A DNA stretch of 20,555 nt from Rhizoclosmatium globosum (GCA_002104985.1 MCGO01000392.1:1-20555); one strand, 5' to 3'. Shown: positions 11,958 through 20,555, numbered from the stretch's first letter. Notes: generated from the letters alone by a model not told the origin. Numbers and translations are program-made.

Positions 11958-14262
11958 CTAACGTCGCTGGGGATTCATTTGAGCAAGAAACTGAGTCAGG
12001 GATTTACACACAAGATACTTCAATCCTTCGTCTTGAACGACAGATTGAGCAGACTGAAAAATCATTGTTGTAACGTCTTCCATATTGTCGTGTCTTCCAA
12101 TTTCCTGAACTACTTTCTGCAGCACATCTTTGAAAGTTTCCTCCAGTTCTGTACGTTCTTGCTCTTCATACGTCCATACCTTCATCAACTCTGACTGAAG
12201 CTCATTATAATTCCTGGATTGAAATCTAAACTCAGCATGCATGTCAGAAGAACGCTGATGGGCAAGACGCGCGAGACAATTAACAACAATGAGGGCTTCA
12301 AAATATTCCTCTCTCTTCAAAAAAAACTTGATGGATTCAATTGCAACCTTGATATGTTTGGTTCGATTTTGGGGGTGGCCAAACCAAGTTGCACCTCTGC
12401 TTGATTTGAGCACAATCTGAGTCATCCTGTGATATGTTGCAATATATCCACGCATGTTCAAATGATTCAATTCCTTGTCACATTCAGATAAAATCAAGGA
12501 CGTAAAGATATGGACTTCATAGCTAAGACTATCATGACGACACAAGCTCAGCAATAATGGTTCAGTGAATGAGGCTGGGTATTCCTTTACCATTGATTCA
12601 ACCAGTTTCGGATTCACTTCAACAAGATACTGTAATTGATGCTTAGTTTTATCATGCAAGAAAATAGAAACCAAAAGTCACCTTTGCCCCAAGGCGCGTG
12701 AATGCCAAGTTGAGCAAGAGCTTGCACACATATATTTGTGTTATGGACTGATTGAAAGCAGCTTCAAGTTTTGGAGCCAATTGAGGGCGCAATGCTGACA
12801 CATGTGGATTGTAGTTAAGGCTTGAAGTCTTGTTTGGTCCCAACTCATACAACACTGTGCGACAAAACATCACACTGTTGCAAGCAGATGCAATGCAAGC
12901 CCATGCTTCGCGCTTGCACGATTCAGGAATTCGCCCAGTGAGAACTGAACACAATGTATGTTCAGTAGCTTGCAGCAGCTGAAAAGGTCTATCAACATCA
13001 TAAATTTAATATCCAGACGTACTTGTTCATAAACCATAGGTGTTTCAACTGCAAGAAGTGTCATCAACGACAAGTGTAGGAACTTTAAACTTGAGGCAGT
13101 CAACGTAACATATGTTTCCAAATGCTCATGTGAGTAAATAATGCCACTCCAGTAAAACAACGATGGACTCATGGATACAACCAGAATATTCATGTGAGAT
13201 GGGTTGACACCAATATTGGCAAGGATACCAAAGCCCTGTAAGGACAAATGGTTAAAACCTCAAAATAAGTGGCATATACTTGTTGTACCAGACCCAACTG
13301 CTCAATAGCGCTGGCAACGGTAGTATTAAGTCTTCTGGTATTTTCAACAACTCTAACACACAGTTGTGTTGACTCATCCATCATTATATCCCCAATATTC
13401 TTGCCAAAAACTAAGCTTTGTGTCCCTTGGCGTTCAGACAGACGTAGTATAATGTAAAGGATCTGCACCTAGTTGTGTTGGGATGTATAAGCACAGCAAC
13501 AGTCCTCCAAACAAATGTATACCTTCAGCTCTTGATTAAAAAATCTATCAAGGAGTCGACCAAGTAGGCTCAATAAGGCAATGTTACATCCAAATGAAAT
13601 AGCTTGTTGCGCTTTTTATCAAACAGTTAAGCCAATACACAAAATTAGAAGACAAACGATCATTTTGGATTGCAGAGAGTAGCATTTGCAATTTGGGCAG
13701 CATACTGTCTTCGTCGCTTGCGTCAATCTATTTTTATGTCGTTGGAATGGGGATTGCATAACGCAAGAGTCACCTCTTCAACAAAGTTTGATGGAAGTAT
13801 TCCATGTGAATTCGCTGGTAGGAGGACATCAGGTGCAATCAAGACAGTGTTTAATTGTGCTTGCTCCGCAGATTTGATGGGATCAACGTTTCCAGTGAAT
13901 GGAGGAGGCCTGGCGAACACCCGATCAGCAAATGAGAGAGGCCCGAGAACAATAAAACCCACCCTTCCGCAATCTTCTCCACATCCAAGTCATCGACTCC
14001 ATCAGCCATGGCGATAGCTGCCTGTTGGAGCCGTGCTGTTAAGGCGGCAACATCAGCAATTCTTCCTTGGTGAACGCCATCAATTGTAAACCGAAAGAAC
14101 ATATCCAGCAGCTGTAGTAATAGATCAGATAATGGTATAGATATAATTAAAGCAATTGGCGATCCTCACCGCGCTGATTGACTGTGACATGGGGGATTGA
14201 CAATGATCGACTGTTGTCTGCAAATTTTTCCAGAGGGTATCCGTAATGCAAGAAGCACTCAT
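11958..14262 (-). CDS. Hypothetical all-helical protein, 9 exons (~633 aa)
   Basis: I joined nine exons with every phase consistent: 14262-14170, 14111-13963, 13909-13774, 13727-13658, 13611-13523, 13462-13280, 13235-13023, 12978-12682 and 12629-11958. Introns are 44-60 nt, all GT-AG. The protein ends ...LAQMNPQRR then TAG. I do not recognise the family. It is leucine-rich and looks mostly helical, with stretches such as IALLSLLGRLLDRFF, TASSLKFLHLSLMTLLAVE and SFTEPLLLSLCRH, as in an alpha-solenoid (HEAT/ARM-like) scaffold. There is no signal peptide or clear membrane span. An acidic, low-complexity stretch (residues about 65-140) is followed by the helical core. The start is uncertain: the longest frame begins at 14262, overlapping the divergent gene's start, and a second in-frame ATG at 14190 would leave a gap of about 70 bp. 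The intact frame over nine exons argues that it is functional. Confidence 0.8.
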
Positions 14263-14263
14263 G
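14260..14263. other. Overlapping divergent start codons (CATG)
   Basis: The palindromic CATG supplies an ATG to the plus-strand gene (14261) and, on the other strand, the longest-frame ATG of the minus-strand gene (14262). If both are used, the two 5' leaders and promoters must lie in each other's coding sequence. The alternative starts at 14246 (+) and 14190 (-) show the real arrangement is undecided. Confidence 0.5.
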
Positions 14264-15588
14264 GCGACACAATTGACAGAACCCACGCCACACGCACATA
14301 GCGCCTTCGCCGACCTGATTTCCGGAAGTGCGAGTGAGAACGAAAACGAAAACGACAACGACAGCGAAAACGACAACGAAAACTATTCGCCTTTGGAGCA
14401 GCTGGCGATTCCCATTGGTCTCCGGCTTGTGGTAAATTTGGCCGAGTTCCAGGCCCACACCGATTCTGCTCTTGACGTGTATGTCTCTGACGACGGATCG
14501 ATATCTGGTTTCAACCTTCATAGTATGGCGGAAGTGTATAACTCAGGGAAACCCAAGGAAAACCAGAAGTTCGTGAAGGATTTCTTGAAGCTTGAAAGTA
14601 TGCTCAAAATGAAAGAGAATCTCGGTTATGAATTTGGATTTGCTTGTGGGCCCAGACTGCTCAGAAGCCGGCAGCTTGCATTTATTACCCCCAATTTGAC
14701 TGTTGTTTCTATGTTCACTGCTTGGCTCTACAACTACAAGGAGTTTATCTCTGCTGCTATCAAACAAATTGGACTTCTATCCTTTACCGTGGCGGATTTA
14801 CAAAAATCCGTCAATCGTATGCTGGAACAAGAAGCCCTTGATCGCATCCTGGTTCAAAATGCAAGAGCAGCGTCGCAAGCTCGACCGATTTTTGAGGTAA
14901 TGAGAATCCGATTGTTGAAAACACACATATTTGACATCCCTTCAAAGTTCAAACCAAAACGTACTTACGTCCCTGCGACGGCATCCGTTGCAAGCGATAA
15001 GCGACAGCGAATTGTCGCACTTTCAGTGGAAAGTGGCTTACAATTAGTTCGTCACTTGAAAACAACAGCACCATCGTCGTGGACGAACCTGCCTCCGATT
15101 TCTTCAAAATTGAAGACACCCAAACAACCTGATTATTCTCAAAAGATTACGGACGGGAAAAAAGCTGCGAATTCACTTCTTATTGAGTGAGTGCATTTTG
15201 TTTTTGTTTTTTCCATGATTACTCATTTGGAATTAGGGAACCATTGGAGCAACTTGGTGAGAGAATATATGAAGAAGAAGCTGAAAATACACTTTTGAAG
15301 GCCCTCTCAGCAGGTAAGAATGTTTGCATGGCATGTGATCATGGTTGATATTTTTGTATTCCCAGCTGTTATTGCGAAAGATGTCAAGAAGTCAGAACAT
15401 CTTATGCGGCAATTGAAAGAAGCGACGACAAAGTATGAAAATTTGGTGAGGAGTTTGGATGGATGTAGTTTGTGAGAGCTGTTACAGGAGCAGAATGATG
15501 TGATTGCAGAAAGATTGCGTTTATTGCTGGTGTCTCAGATTAATACAGATTTTATTGTTTAGTTCGACGAAAGAATGCTACAGGTTAG
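14261..15588 (+). CDS. Hypothetical protein with acidic tract and coiled-coil tail, 5 exons (~379 aa)
   Basis: The exons are 14261-15186, 15237-15313, 15366-15445, 15488-15518 and 15563-15588, with introns of 42-52 nt and canonical donors such as GTGAGT and GTAAGA. Phases agree throughout and the stop is TAG at 15586. An in-frame ATG at 14246 would add five residues. Residues about 26-41 are a Glu/Asp-Asn tract encoded by hexamer repeats. A globular region of about 160 residues follows, with LRLVVNLAEFQ, FGFACGPRLL and VVSMFTAWLYNYKEF, then a basic Lys/Pro/Thr-rich linker. The last 70 residues are charged and helical (EEAENTLLKALSA, HLMRQLKEATTKYENL), probably a coiled coil. I recognise no family. 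It lies only 29 bp upstream of the Argonaute ATG on the same strand, so the two may be co-transcribed or share read-through, but the in-frame stop argues against a fused protein. Confidence 0.8.
14336..14383 (+). repeat. In-frame GAAAAC/GACAAC hexamer array (8 units)
   Basis: Eight consecutive hexamers of the type GA(A/C)A(A/G)C, the first GAGAAC, encode alternating acidic and Asn/Ser residues (ENENENDNDSENDNEN) in the plus-strand hypothetical gene. The unit is a multiple of three, so copy-number change keeps the frame. Confidence 0.9.
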
Positions 15589-15617
15589 AAACAGGGTTTC
15601 TGAAAATCCATCTCAAA

Positions 15618-18600
15618 ATGGATCCAATCACGCCAGCCTCTTCGCAGCCAACGAGTCCATTCCGTGGCATTCTGCCCCAAACAAAGACGCCTCGTAAGCG
15701 AATGCCGTCGGGGAACAGTGTAACGGCCCCACCCACTCCCAGCGACAACAAACTTCAACACTTGCACCGTGGTTCCGACACGGCCCTCCACACCAACAGC
15801 TTCGCCATATCGATTCAAGATTGCCATATCTTTGCGTACAGTGAGTTTGTTCTGATTGACTCAAATGGGGTATTGATGAGTCATAAGCATTCACAACCAC
15901 TCCCGAATCAAACGCCAAGCGTCACGTCTTCAATGCATGGAAAAAACAATTGCCCACTCTATACTTAGCGACGGCTATCTTTGACGGTTTCGGCACTGTC
16001 TATTTACCATACCTGGTTGATATTACAGCCATTTCGTATGTTACCATCATGGATGAAGATGTCGCGACGTGAGAATACTCATTTCTTGATATATCTTGTT
16101 TCGTCTTGTGCTCATTACATTTGTCTGACAGCCACTATAAAGTATCATTGGCAAAGCCTTCATCATTTGACCTCAAAGACGTCCGTGCGTTCATCCAGTC
16201 TGAATCAAAATTGGAAATTTCTCATCAAGTTCAGCAAGGTTTGTCGTTCATTGATGCGGTATTGGTCTCCACAGTCTTTGAAGAAGAGTCCCCCAAGTCC
16301 AAATCCATCCTTAGCACCAAAGCAATCGATAGCAACTTTCCTGGGGGCCTTAAACTTGTTCGAAACTGGCAGGTTGCGGTCGAGTATACCTGCTCCGAAC
16401 TCCTCTTAAATGTTGGCGTTACGACTTGCCTAGTCTTCAATCAAGGTTTTACACTCGAAAATGTACCCTTTCTCTTTTAACAATTTGCATTATTCTCTCC
16501 AAGGTTCAATCGCGGAGCTTGCTGCTGCCTATTTGAAGAAGCCAAATTTGGAATCAGAAATTATCACAATTGGATCTGTTGAGTACGAGCAACTGTCTGG
16601 ATTTCTGTCAGGGCTGTTTGTTGTCTGCACCTCTGATGCCATCACTGGTGCGCTCAAAATTTTTTCATTGTCCGAAAAATTTGATCGCACCAAGTATTTT
16701 ACTCTTGTCCCACTTGTTTCCTGCATCAACCAAGAGAATGTAGTTTCACTGCATAGAATGGAGGATTTGATGGTGTTAGGCCAGCAAACTTATGTTGGAC
16801 CGTTAACTGACGCTCAAAAACTGAGAATGTCGCTTGCACCCGATGACAGATTCCGACTTATTGAGAACGGAATCATGTTGTTGCAAGCAAAGAAAGATTT
16901 CTTGGCCCGTTGGGGAATGTCAGTTGAGAGTCAAATGAAGAGCGTCAATGCCAACATAATGAAGGTGCCTCGTATGCAAGGAAAGCATGGACATGTTCTT
17001 AAGGATAGCTCATTTAGTTCGGAACTTGCCGATGTAAGCCACTATCATTGCTTAAAAGCCCGAAATTAACGAATTTTGTCTCAGTACAAAGTTCACAAGT
17101 CAGGCAACATAGGCAGTAGTGTATGCGCTGTATTTTCAACTGAGACGCCAGAAGCCATGAAGAAGGCGACTTTGTTTTTTGATAAGACCAAAGAGGCATG
17201 TGTTCAGTATGGAGTGGAATTGAAGGCCCATTGTGACACCTTTGTGTGGAAGAATGATGGAAACGTACAAGATACTCTTGCTCGAGCTGTGGCAGAGGTG
17301 ATGAAGCAGCATGGCGATGTTGCTGTTGTGACTATCTTTTGTTTCATGACGAATGATATTACGCACAGCAGCTGTTCGAAGCTCACGAAATTCTTCAATC
17401 CAAGTATCAAAGTCGTCTTTTGCTTGTGTGGATTACGGGTTGGTTGGGAGCGCAACTTCCCAGCCTGTCTGATTATTGGATCCTGGCGTTAAAAATCAAT
17501 AGAATTGGCGAGGGTATTAATTTTGTTCAGGTTAGTCGTTGATATTGGTGGTATTGTGTCTAAAGAACTTTAGTTTGTGCGTCCAACACGTCTTGAAAGT
17601 TGGACAATTGCTGTCTTTGACTCAGCCACAAGATTAACCACCGAAAATCCGGCTCAATTTGTGAAAATGGTTCAAAATACTGGGGAGGAGTTTGGCATGG
17701 TTGTGGAAAGACCCGCTATTGCCCATCAAGGCGGGGCGGGCATTCGGGAGTTTCTGTCGACCATCAAGTCTTCTCGATCAAGTAAATTTGTATTATGTGT
17801 GGTTGGGAATGGTGACATTGCCTCTCGGAAGTTGATTGAAAGATGTGCCGATACAGAACTTGGAATTTTGACATACATCGTCGGAACCCAATCGCTTGAC
17901 CCAGAATATTGCCATTTCAAAACCGTGCTAGATCTTCTGATGCTTATTAACTCCAAGCTGGGTGGGATCAATTTTGTCACAGATTTTAATATCCTTAGTG
18001 ACGTATCACAGACTGAGGGGGCTATGTTCGTTGCTGGTACAATCATGCATCCGCCACAGTATCAAGGCCAGGCGTCGATTGGCTCTGTCGTTGCTTCTAT
18101 GGACAAAGAGTAAGTCTTCAAACAACATATTATGTGTCGATAACTTTGCTTGCAGATACGTTACCTACAACGCTGAAGTTGGAGTCCAAGGTCCGCGCGA
18201 AAGAATCATCACTAATTTGTCTTCCAAATTTAGTGGACTTTTGAAAAAGTTTGAAACGAAGCTTCGAGCTCCTTCGCGTGTTATTTACTTCCGTGACGGG
18301 GTACTTGAGGAAAATTGTTCTTACGTCGCAAAACGGGAAGTTGATATCATGAAAGGTGCCTTGAAGGACTGTGGAGTGGTGGATTGCAGGATCACTTTTA
18401 TCCTTGTCAACAGAAATCACGGGCGACTCTTTTTTCAGAAAGACTGCCTCAACAGTAAAAAAGGAAGTTGATTTTGGGACAGTGGTGAACTCTGGTGAGA
18501 GTATTTATTTTGGGTGTGAATGTTTACACGTCTGATAGGTGTAACTGAGCCTCACATCCACGATTTTGTCTTGCATTCAGGAGAAAGAGGAGAATCCCCT

Positions 18601-18892
18601 GTAAACTACCGAGTCATTCTCAATGAAAGTAACTTTAATAATTCGGAACTTGAAGAGATGTGCTTCAAATTATGCCGTCTGGACACAAAGTTTGTTCAAA
18701 ATGTTTTGAGGTTTTGAATGTCATCAACTTTTAAATAGCACGAAGAACTACGGCGTTGGTCCAGCAATTCGCTACGCCAATATTGTGGCAATCCGTGCAC
18801 TGAGCTACCGCGAGAGCAGGGACTGCCGGATTCGGGCAGAAGATTTTGAAAATGTTGTTGAGGAGCTGAAGTCGAAAATGTACTTCTCTTGA
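15618..18892 (+). CDS. Argonaute, slicer-degenerate, with two MID-like modules (10 exons, ~943 aa)
   Basis: The exons are 15618-15840, 15888-16068, 16132-16445, 16504-17033, 17085-17327, 17369-17530, 17574-18109, 18156-18494, 18539-18689 and 18739-18892. Domains in order: a Ser/Thr-Pro-rich leader (1-60); N domain (about 60-135, ATAIFDGFGTVYLPY); L1 (140-240, LLLNVGVTT); PAZ (260-350); L2 with a GQQTY...PDDRFRLIENG stretch; a first MID-like module (417-551, ending ALKINRIGEGINF); a second MID (552-690, ending LINSKLGGINF); PIWI; and the Argonaute-type C-terminus MYFS. Slicer tetrad by eye: first Asp is Thr (18039, AGTIMHPP), Glu is Arg (18202, GPRERII), Asp is kept (18295, YFRDGV) and His is Asn (18779, RYANIVAIRA). 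Target cleavage is therefore unlikely. A T6 run (18430-18435) puts RNHGRLFF and the following GTVVNSGVTEP in different frames, one base apart. This is either a sequencing error, a real lesion or frameshifting, and if real it truncates PIWI. Guide-RNA binding in RNA silencing is the family role; the activity of this copy is uncertain. Confidence 0.92.
17085..17530 (+). other. Extra MID-like module: phase-0 two-exon cassette in Argonaute
   Basis: Exons 5 and 6 (17085-17327, 17369-17530; 405 coding bases) are bounded on both sides by phase-0 introns (17034-17084 and 17531-17573). The encoded 135 residues parallel the next exon. Each starts with an aromatic residue after the intron, then a beta strand (SSVCAVFSTET versus SWTIAVFDSAT), a helix ending in ..YGVEL or ..FGMVV, and finally a KIN/IN-K..GINF-like motif (YWILALKINRIGEGINF versus LLMLINSKLGGINF). 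The internal 41 nt intron (17328-17368) removes a TGA that lies in the frame of exon 6. The donor GTGACT recurs in neighbouring genes. Confidence 0.6.
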
Positions 18893-19428
18893 GAGGTTAA
18901 GTTGGTGGTGGGGAGAAGTTTGTGTGTGTCAATGATTTGCTGGGGTCTGTTCTTCTATTTTCGTCCTTGCTGTTCTCATACTTTGTTGAATTGCTTTCTT
19001 TTTGCTGGGAGTTTCACATCCTTGTTTGTCTTGAGCTTGCTGTCCTTTGTTGATTTCAAATAACCATTTTGCAGATTTACTTCCATAATTTATTGTCTCA
19101 CAAAATGAATGTCCCATAAACCTCATAGACACCAGTGGCAGTCGGAAACTACAAGGTCAGAACCTGAACCTGAACCTTAGCCATTTTGCCTTTAAACGGT
19201 TGATTTCGTCTTGAAAGAATTAATGTTAGTCAACTCCATGGTATTTATTTGGAAGGTTTTAAATATCACTTTGTATCGTAAAAGAGAAACTCGAACCCTT
19301 TGACTTTAAGAAGCCAAATAACGTAATAACAAATCAATTCTTCCTCATAGTAGTAGTAATCGATGAATATATTGTGTAAGCGTTGAATCAACAAGACACT
19401 TCTTCGTTTATCAAAAATGCCTATTATT
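18893..19428. other. Intergenic stretch, no gene seen
   Basis: This is AT-rich sequence between the convergent Argonaute and PhoD-like genes, presumably both 3' untranslated regions. It contains three GAACCT units at 19160-19177 and a short TAG/TAA-rich tract near 19350, but no supported coding frame or RNA gene. Confidence 0.65.
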
Positions 19429-19723
19429 TTATTGTAGCATCACTCTTGTTATTCGCCCAGTACCCCTATCAGTCTCTACAAGAACACCCAAACTTTCTCC
19501 TGAACCTCGCGTTCGTACGTTGTTATTATACCAGTACTCGCAGAGAGTTCGTTCAATTCCAATCTTCAGAATAATATAGCCTCGCCGTGAAAGATCCATG
19601 AACTGCAAATGAGGTTCAAGTCTAGGGAATAACGTTTCTGCCACAGGATTCAAGAAGCCGATATGAATTGATTCCAAAGGCGACGGAGAAGTTACAGCAG
19701 GAGCCACAAATTCGACCAAAAGA

Positions 19724-19734
19724 GATCCTTCCCC
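19724..19734. repeat. Target-site duplication, copy 1 (11 bp)
   Basis: GATCCTTCCCC directly abuts the inserted element's inverted end. It is identical to 20288-20298 on the other side. Confidence 0.85.
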
Positions 19735-20287
19735 AGGCTGGTGGCTCTGCCCAACTTTTTGCCATCCTCGAAACCCTCAAAGTTGGGCAATCCTCATTTC
19801 CTGGTCCAAAGCATCAAGTGACCACAGAAAAAACAGGTCACTTGACAATGGAGATTTGTAGGGTTAAACCGATGATCCTCGAGCTTACCAAAGTCCAATT
19901 TTCTACAACCTTTTCCTAAGCACCATTTGTAACGTTATTCCGTGATTAAGTCAATCGTACTTTGTAAAACCAACGGCCCTTACTTACAATAATTTATTTA
20001 CAAATCTATTTACGCGTCAAACCAAATTAAAACGTTCTAAGAGTTGTTTCAAAATGTCTTTTGCCTTCAGTTGTTATAAGAACTCGTCATACATAAATAT
20101 ACATAATCCATACCATTTCTCTTATCTCAGAAGTTCCGAGATAAGCATCGGAACACACAATCGGAAAACGGAAACGTCGGAGGGAGATAGATTTAACAGC
20201 GGCAAGGAGATGTATTTCAGGCCCAGACCACCAAAGAAAAGGTTCGTTTCCAGCTCCGCAGAAAAAAAGGTGGAGAGCCACCAGCCT
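19735..20287. mobile_element. Non-autonomous TIR element (MULE-like by TSD size) inside PhoD-like gene
   Basis: Both ends read AGGCTGGTGGCTCT inward (19735-19748 on plus, 20274-20287 on minus), and weaker similarity extends to about 30 bp. The element is flanked by an 11 bp direct repeat GATCCTTCCCC (19724-19734 and 20288-20298). Removing the element plus one repeat restores the PhoD reading frame exactly, which confirms the insertion. Near one end, GCCCAACTTT (19749-19758) pairs with AAAGTTGGGC (19779-19788) as a subterminal hairpin. There is no transposase. An 11 bp duplication falls in the 9-11 bp range typical of Mutator-like elements; this assignment rests on size alone. An open frame of 106 codons at 20054-20374 is chance. 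Confidence 0.85.
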
Positions 20288-20298
20288 GATCCTTCCCC
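20288..20298. repeat. Target-site duplication, copy 2 (11 bp)
   Basis: This is the second copy of GATCCTTCCCC, next to the other inverted end. The identity of the two copies implies a fairly recent insertion. Confidence 0.85.
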
Positions 20299-20555
20299 AG
20301 TCTTGGAATTATATGTCTCTAGTGATTTCGGAACATTGAACGAGAGGGATGCGTGGACACTGAATTGGTTTTAGCTTGTGCGATTATAATGAATGAACCT
20401 CACTCTCCAGTCAAGACGACAACATCCTTTATGCCCCTCTTCTCTATTGCCTCCAAAATTCTTTTTCGACTGGCTGGATACCCATCCCATGCATCGCTGT
20501 TGAACATCAAGCCCCACCAATCCATTGAGCAAAGACGACTTGATTTCCAATCACT

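Larger units (their letters stand above)
19429..20555 (-). pseudogene. PhoD-like alkaline phosphatase, 3' part, interrupted by a TIR element
   Basis: The gene enters from the right edge. The exon 20555-20404 encodes a GNQVVFAQ stretch, SDAWDGYPASRKR and VVVLTG. A 44 nt intron (20360-20403) splits the metal-site motif LTGDVHAS. The next exon carries NVPKSLETYNSKTGEGS to about 20288. A 553 bp element then interrupts it, and the reading resumes in frame at 19734 with LLVEFVAPAVTSPSP, LEPHLQFMDLSRRGYI and the stop TAA at 19429. These are PhoD-family landmarks: Asp and His of GD.HAS bind metal, and the NPH-like..GY tail is C-terminal. The family consists of phosphodiester/monoester hydrolases, often secreted. 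There is a second lesion: GNQVVFAQ and GLMFNSDAW lie in different frames around the GGGG run near 20512. The gene is therefore probably dead, unless the element is spliced out and that shift is an error. Confidence 0.8.

Noticed and set aside
15504..15617. N-terminal extension of the Argonaute frame to 15504
   Set aside because: It overlaps the last exons of the upstream gene and reads as low-quality sequence. The ATG at 15618 follows that gene's stop and begins the typical Ser/Pro-rich leader.
15560..15660. Fusion of the coiled-coil gene to the Argonaute through an intron at 15584
   Set aside because: A GT at 15584 and an AG near 15648 exist, but the joined frame soon hits TAA, and the terminal exon already has its own stop at 15586.
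17369..17530. Reading exon 6 as a straight continuation of exon 5 without an intron
   Set aside because: The exon 6 frame is blocked by TGA at 17353-17355, and the exon 5 frame loses the YWILALKIN motif. A 41 nt GT-AG intron in phase 0 resolves both.
20054..20374. Open frame of 106 codons on plus
   Set aside because: It lies across the inserted TIR element and antisense to the PhoD-like exon, so it is a chance frame.
1..20555. tRNA, rRNA, CRISPR arrays or LTR retrotransposon ends
   Set aside because: I looked for cloverleaf anchors, rRNA-like blocks, regularly spaced identical repeats and long direct terminal repeats, and saw none.

Overview
This window is eukaryotic nuclear DNA. Every real gene in it is cut by very short GT-AG introns (41-63 nt). 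Many of these have CTAAC/CTGAT-like branch points and a CAG or TAG acceptor. The AT-rich composition, dense mini-introns, a KDZ-type transposase fragment and a fungal-style Argonaute point to a fungus, most likely a basidiomycete. That placement is an inference, because the window has no rRNA or other species marker.

Layout. (1) Positions 1-11376 form one giant imperfect palindrome. The left arm (1-4584, cut by the window edge) is mirrored almost base for base by the right arm (6786-11376), around a 2.2 kb unique spacer (4585-6785). The arms hold no intact gene, only a short MITE-like hairpin element, small tandem repeats and shreds of coding-like sequence. The spacer holds the C-terminal part of a KDZ-like transposase (+) and a convergent broken gene (-). 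Both lose their 5' ends at the palindrome junctions. (2) 11377-11957 is a repeat-bearing intergenic stretch. (3) 11958-15588 holds two divergent multi-exon genes of unknown function: a helical protein of about 633 aa (-) and a protein of about 379 aa with an acidic Asn/Glu/Asp tract and a coiled-coil-like C-terminus (+). Their longest start codons overlap in one CATG. (4) 15618-18892 (+) is a ten-exon Argonaute gene. (5) 19429-20555 (-) is the 3' part of a PhoD-like alkaline phosphatase gene. It is interrupted by a 553 bp TIR element flanked by an 11 bp target-site duplication.

Most notable content. The Argonaute appears to carry two consecutive MID-like modules (MID1 in exons 5-6, MID2 in exon 7) ahead of one PIWI domain. 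The introns before each module are both phase 0 and lie at equivalent places, so an exon-level duplication is likely and skipping exons 5-6 would keep the frame. By eye, three of the four slicer tetrad positions are changed (D to T, E to R, H to N), and the 5'-phosphate-binding set is degenerate in both MID copies. A single-base frameshift lies at a T6 run inside PIWI. A degenerate or repurposed, slicer-dead Argonaute thus sits about 4 kb from a palindrome whose transcript would fold into a hairpin with 4.6 kb arms, a plausible small-RNA source. The functional link between the two is speculative.
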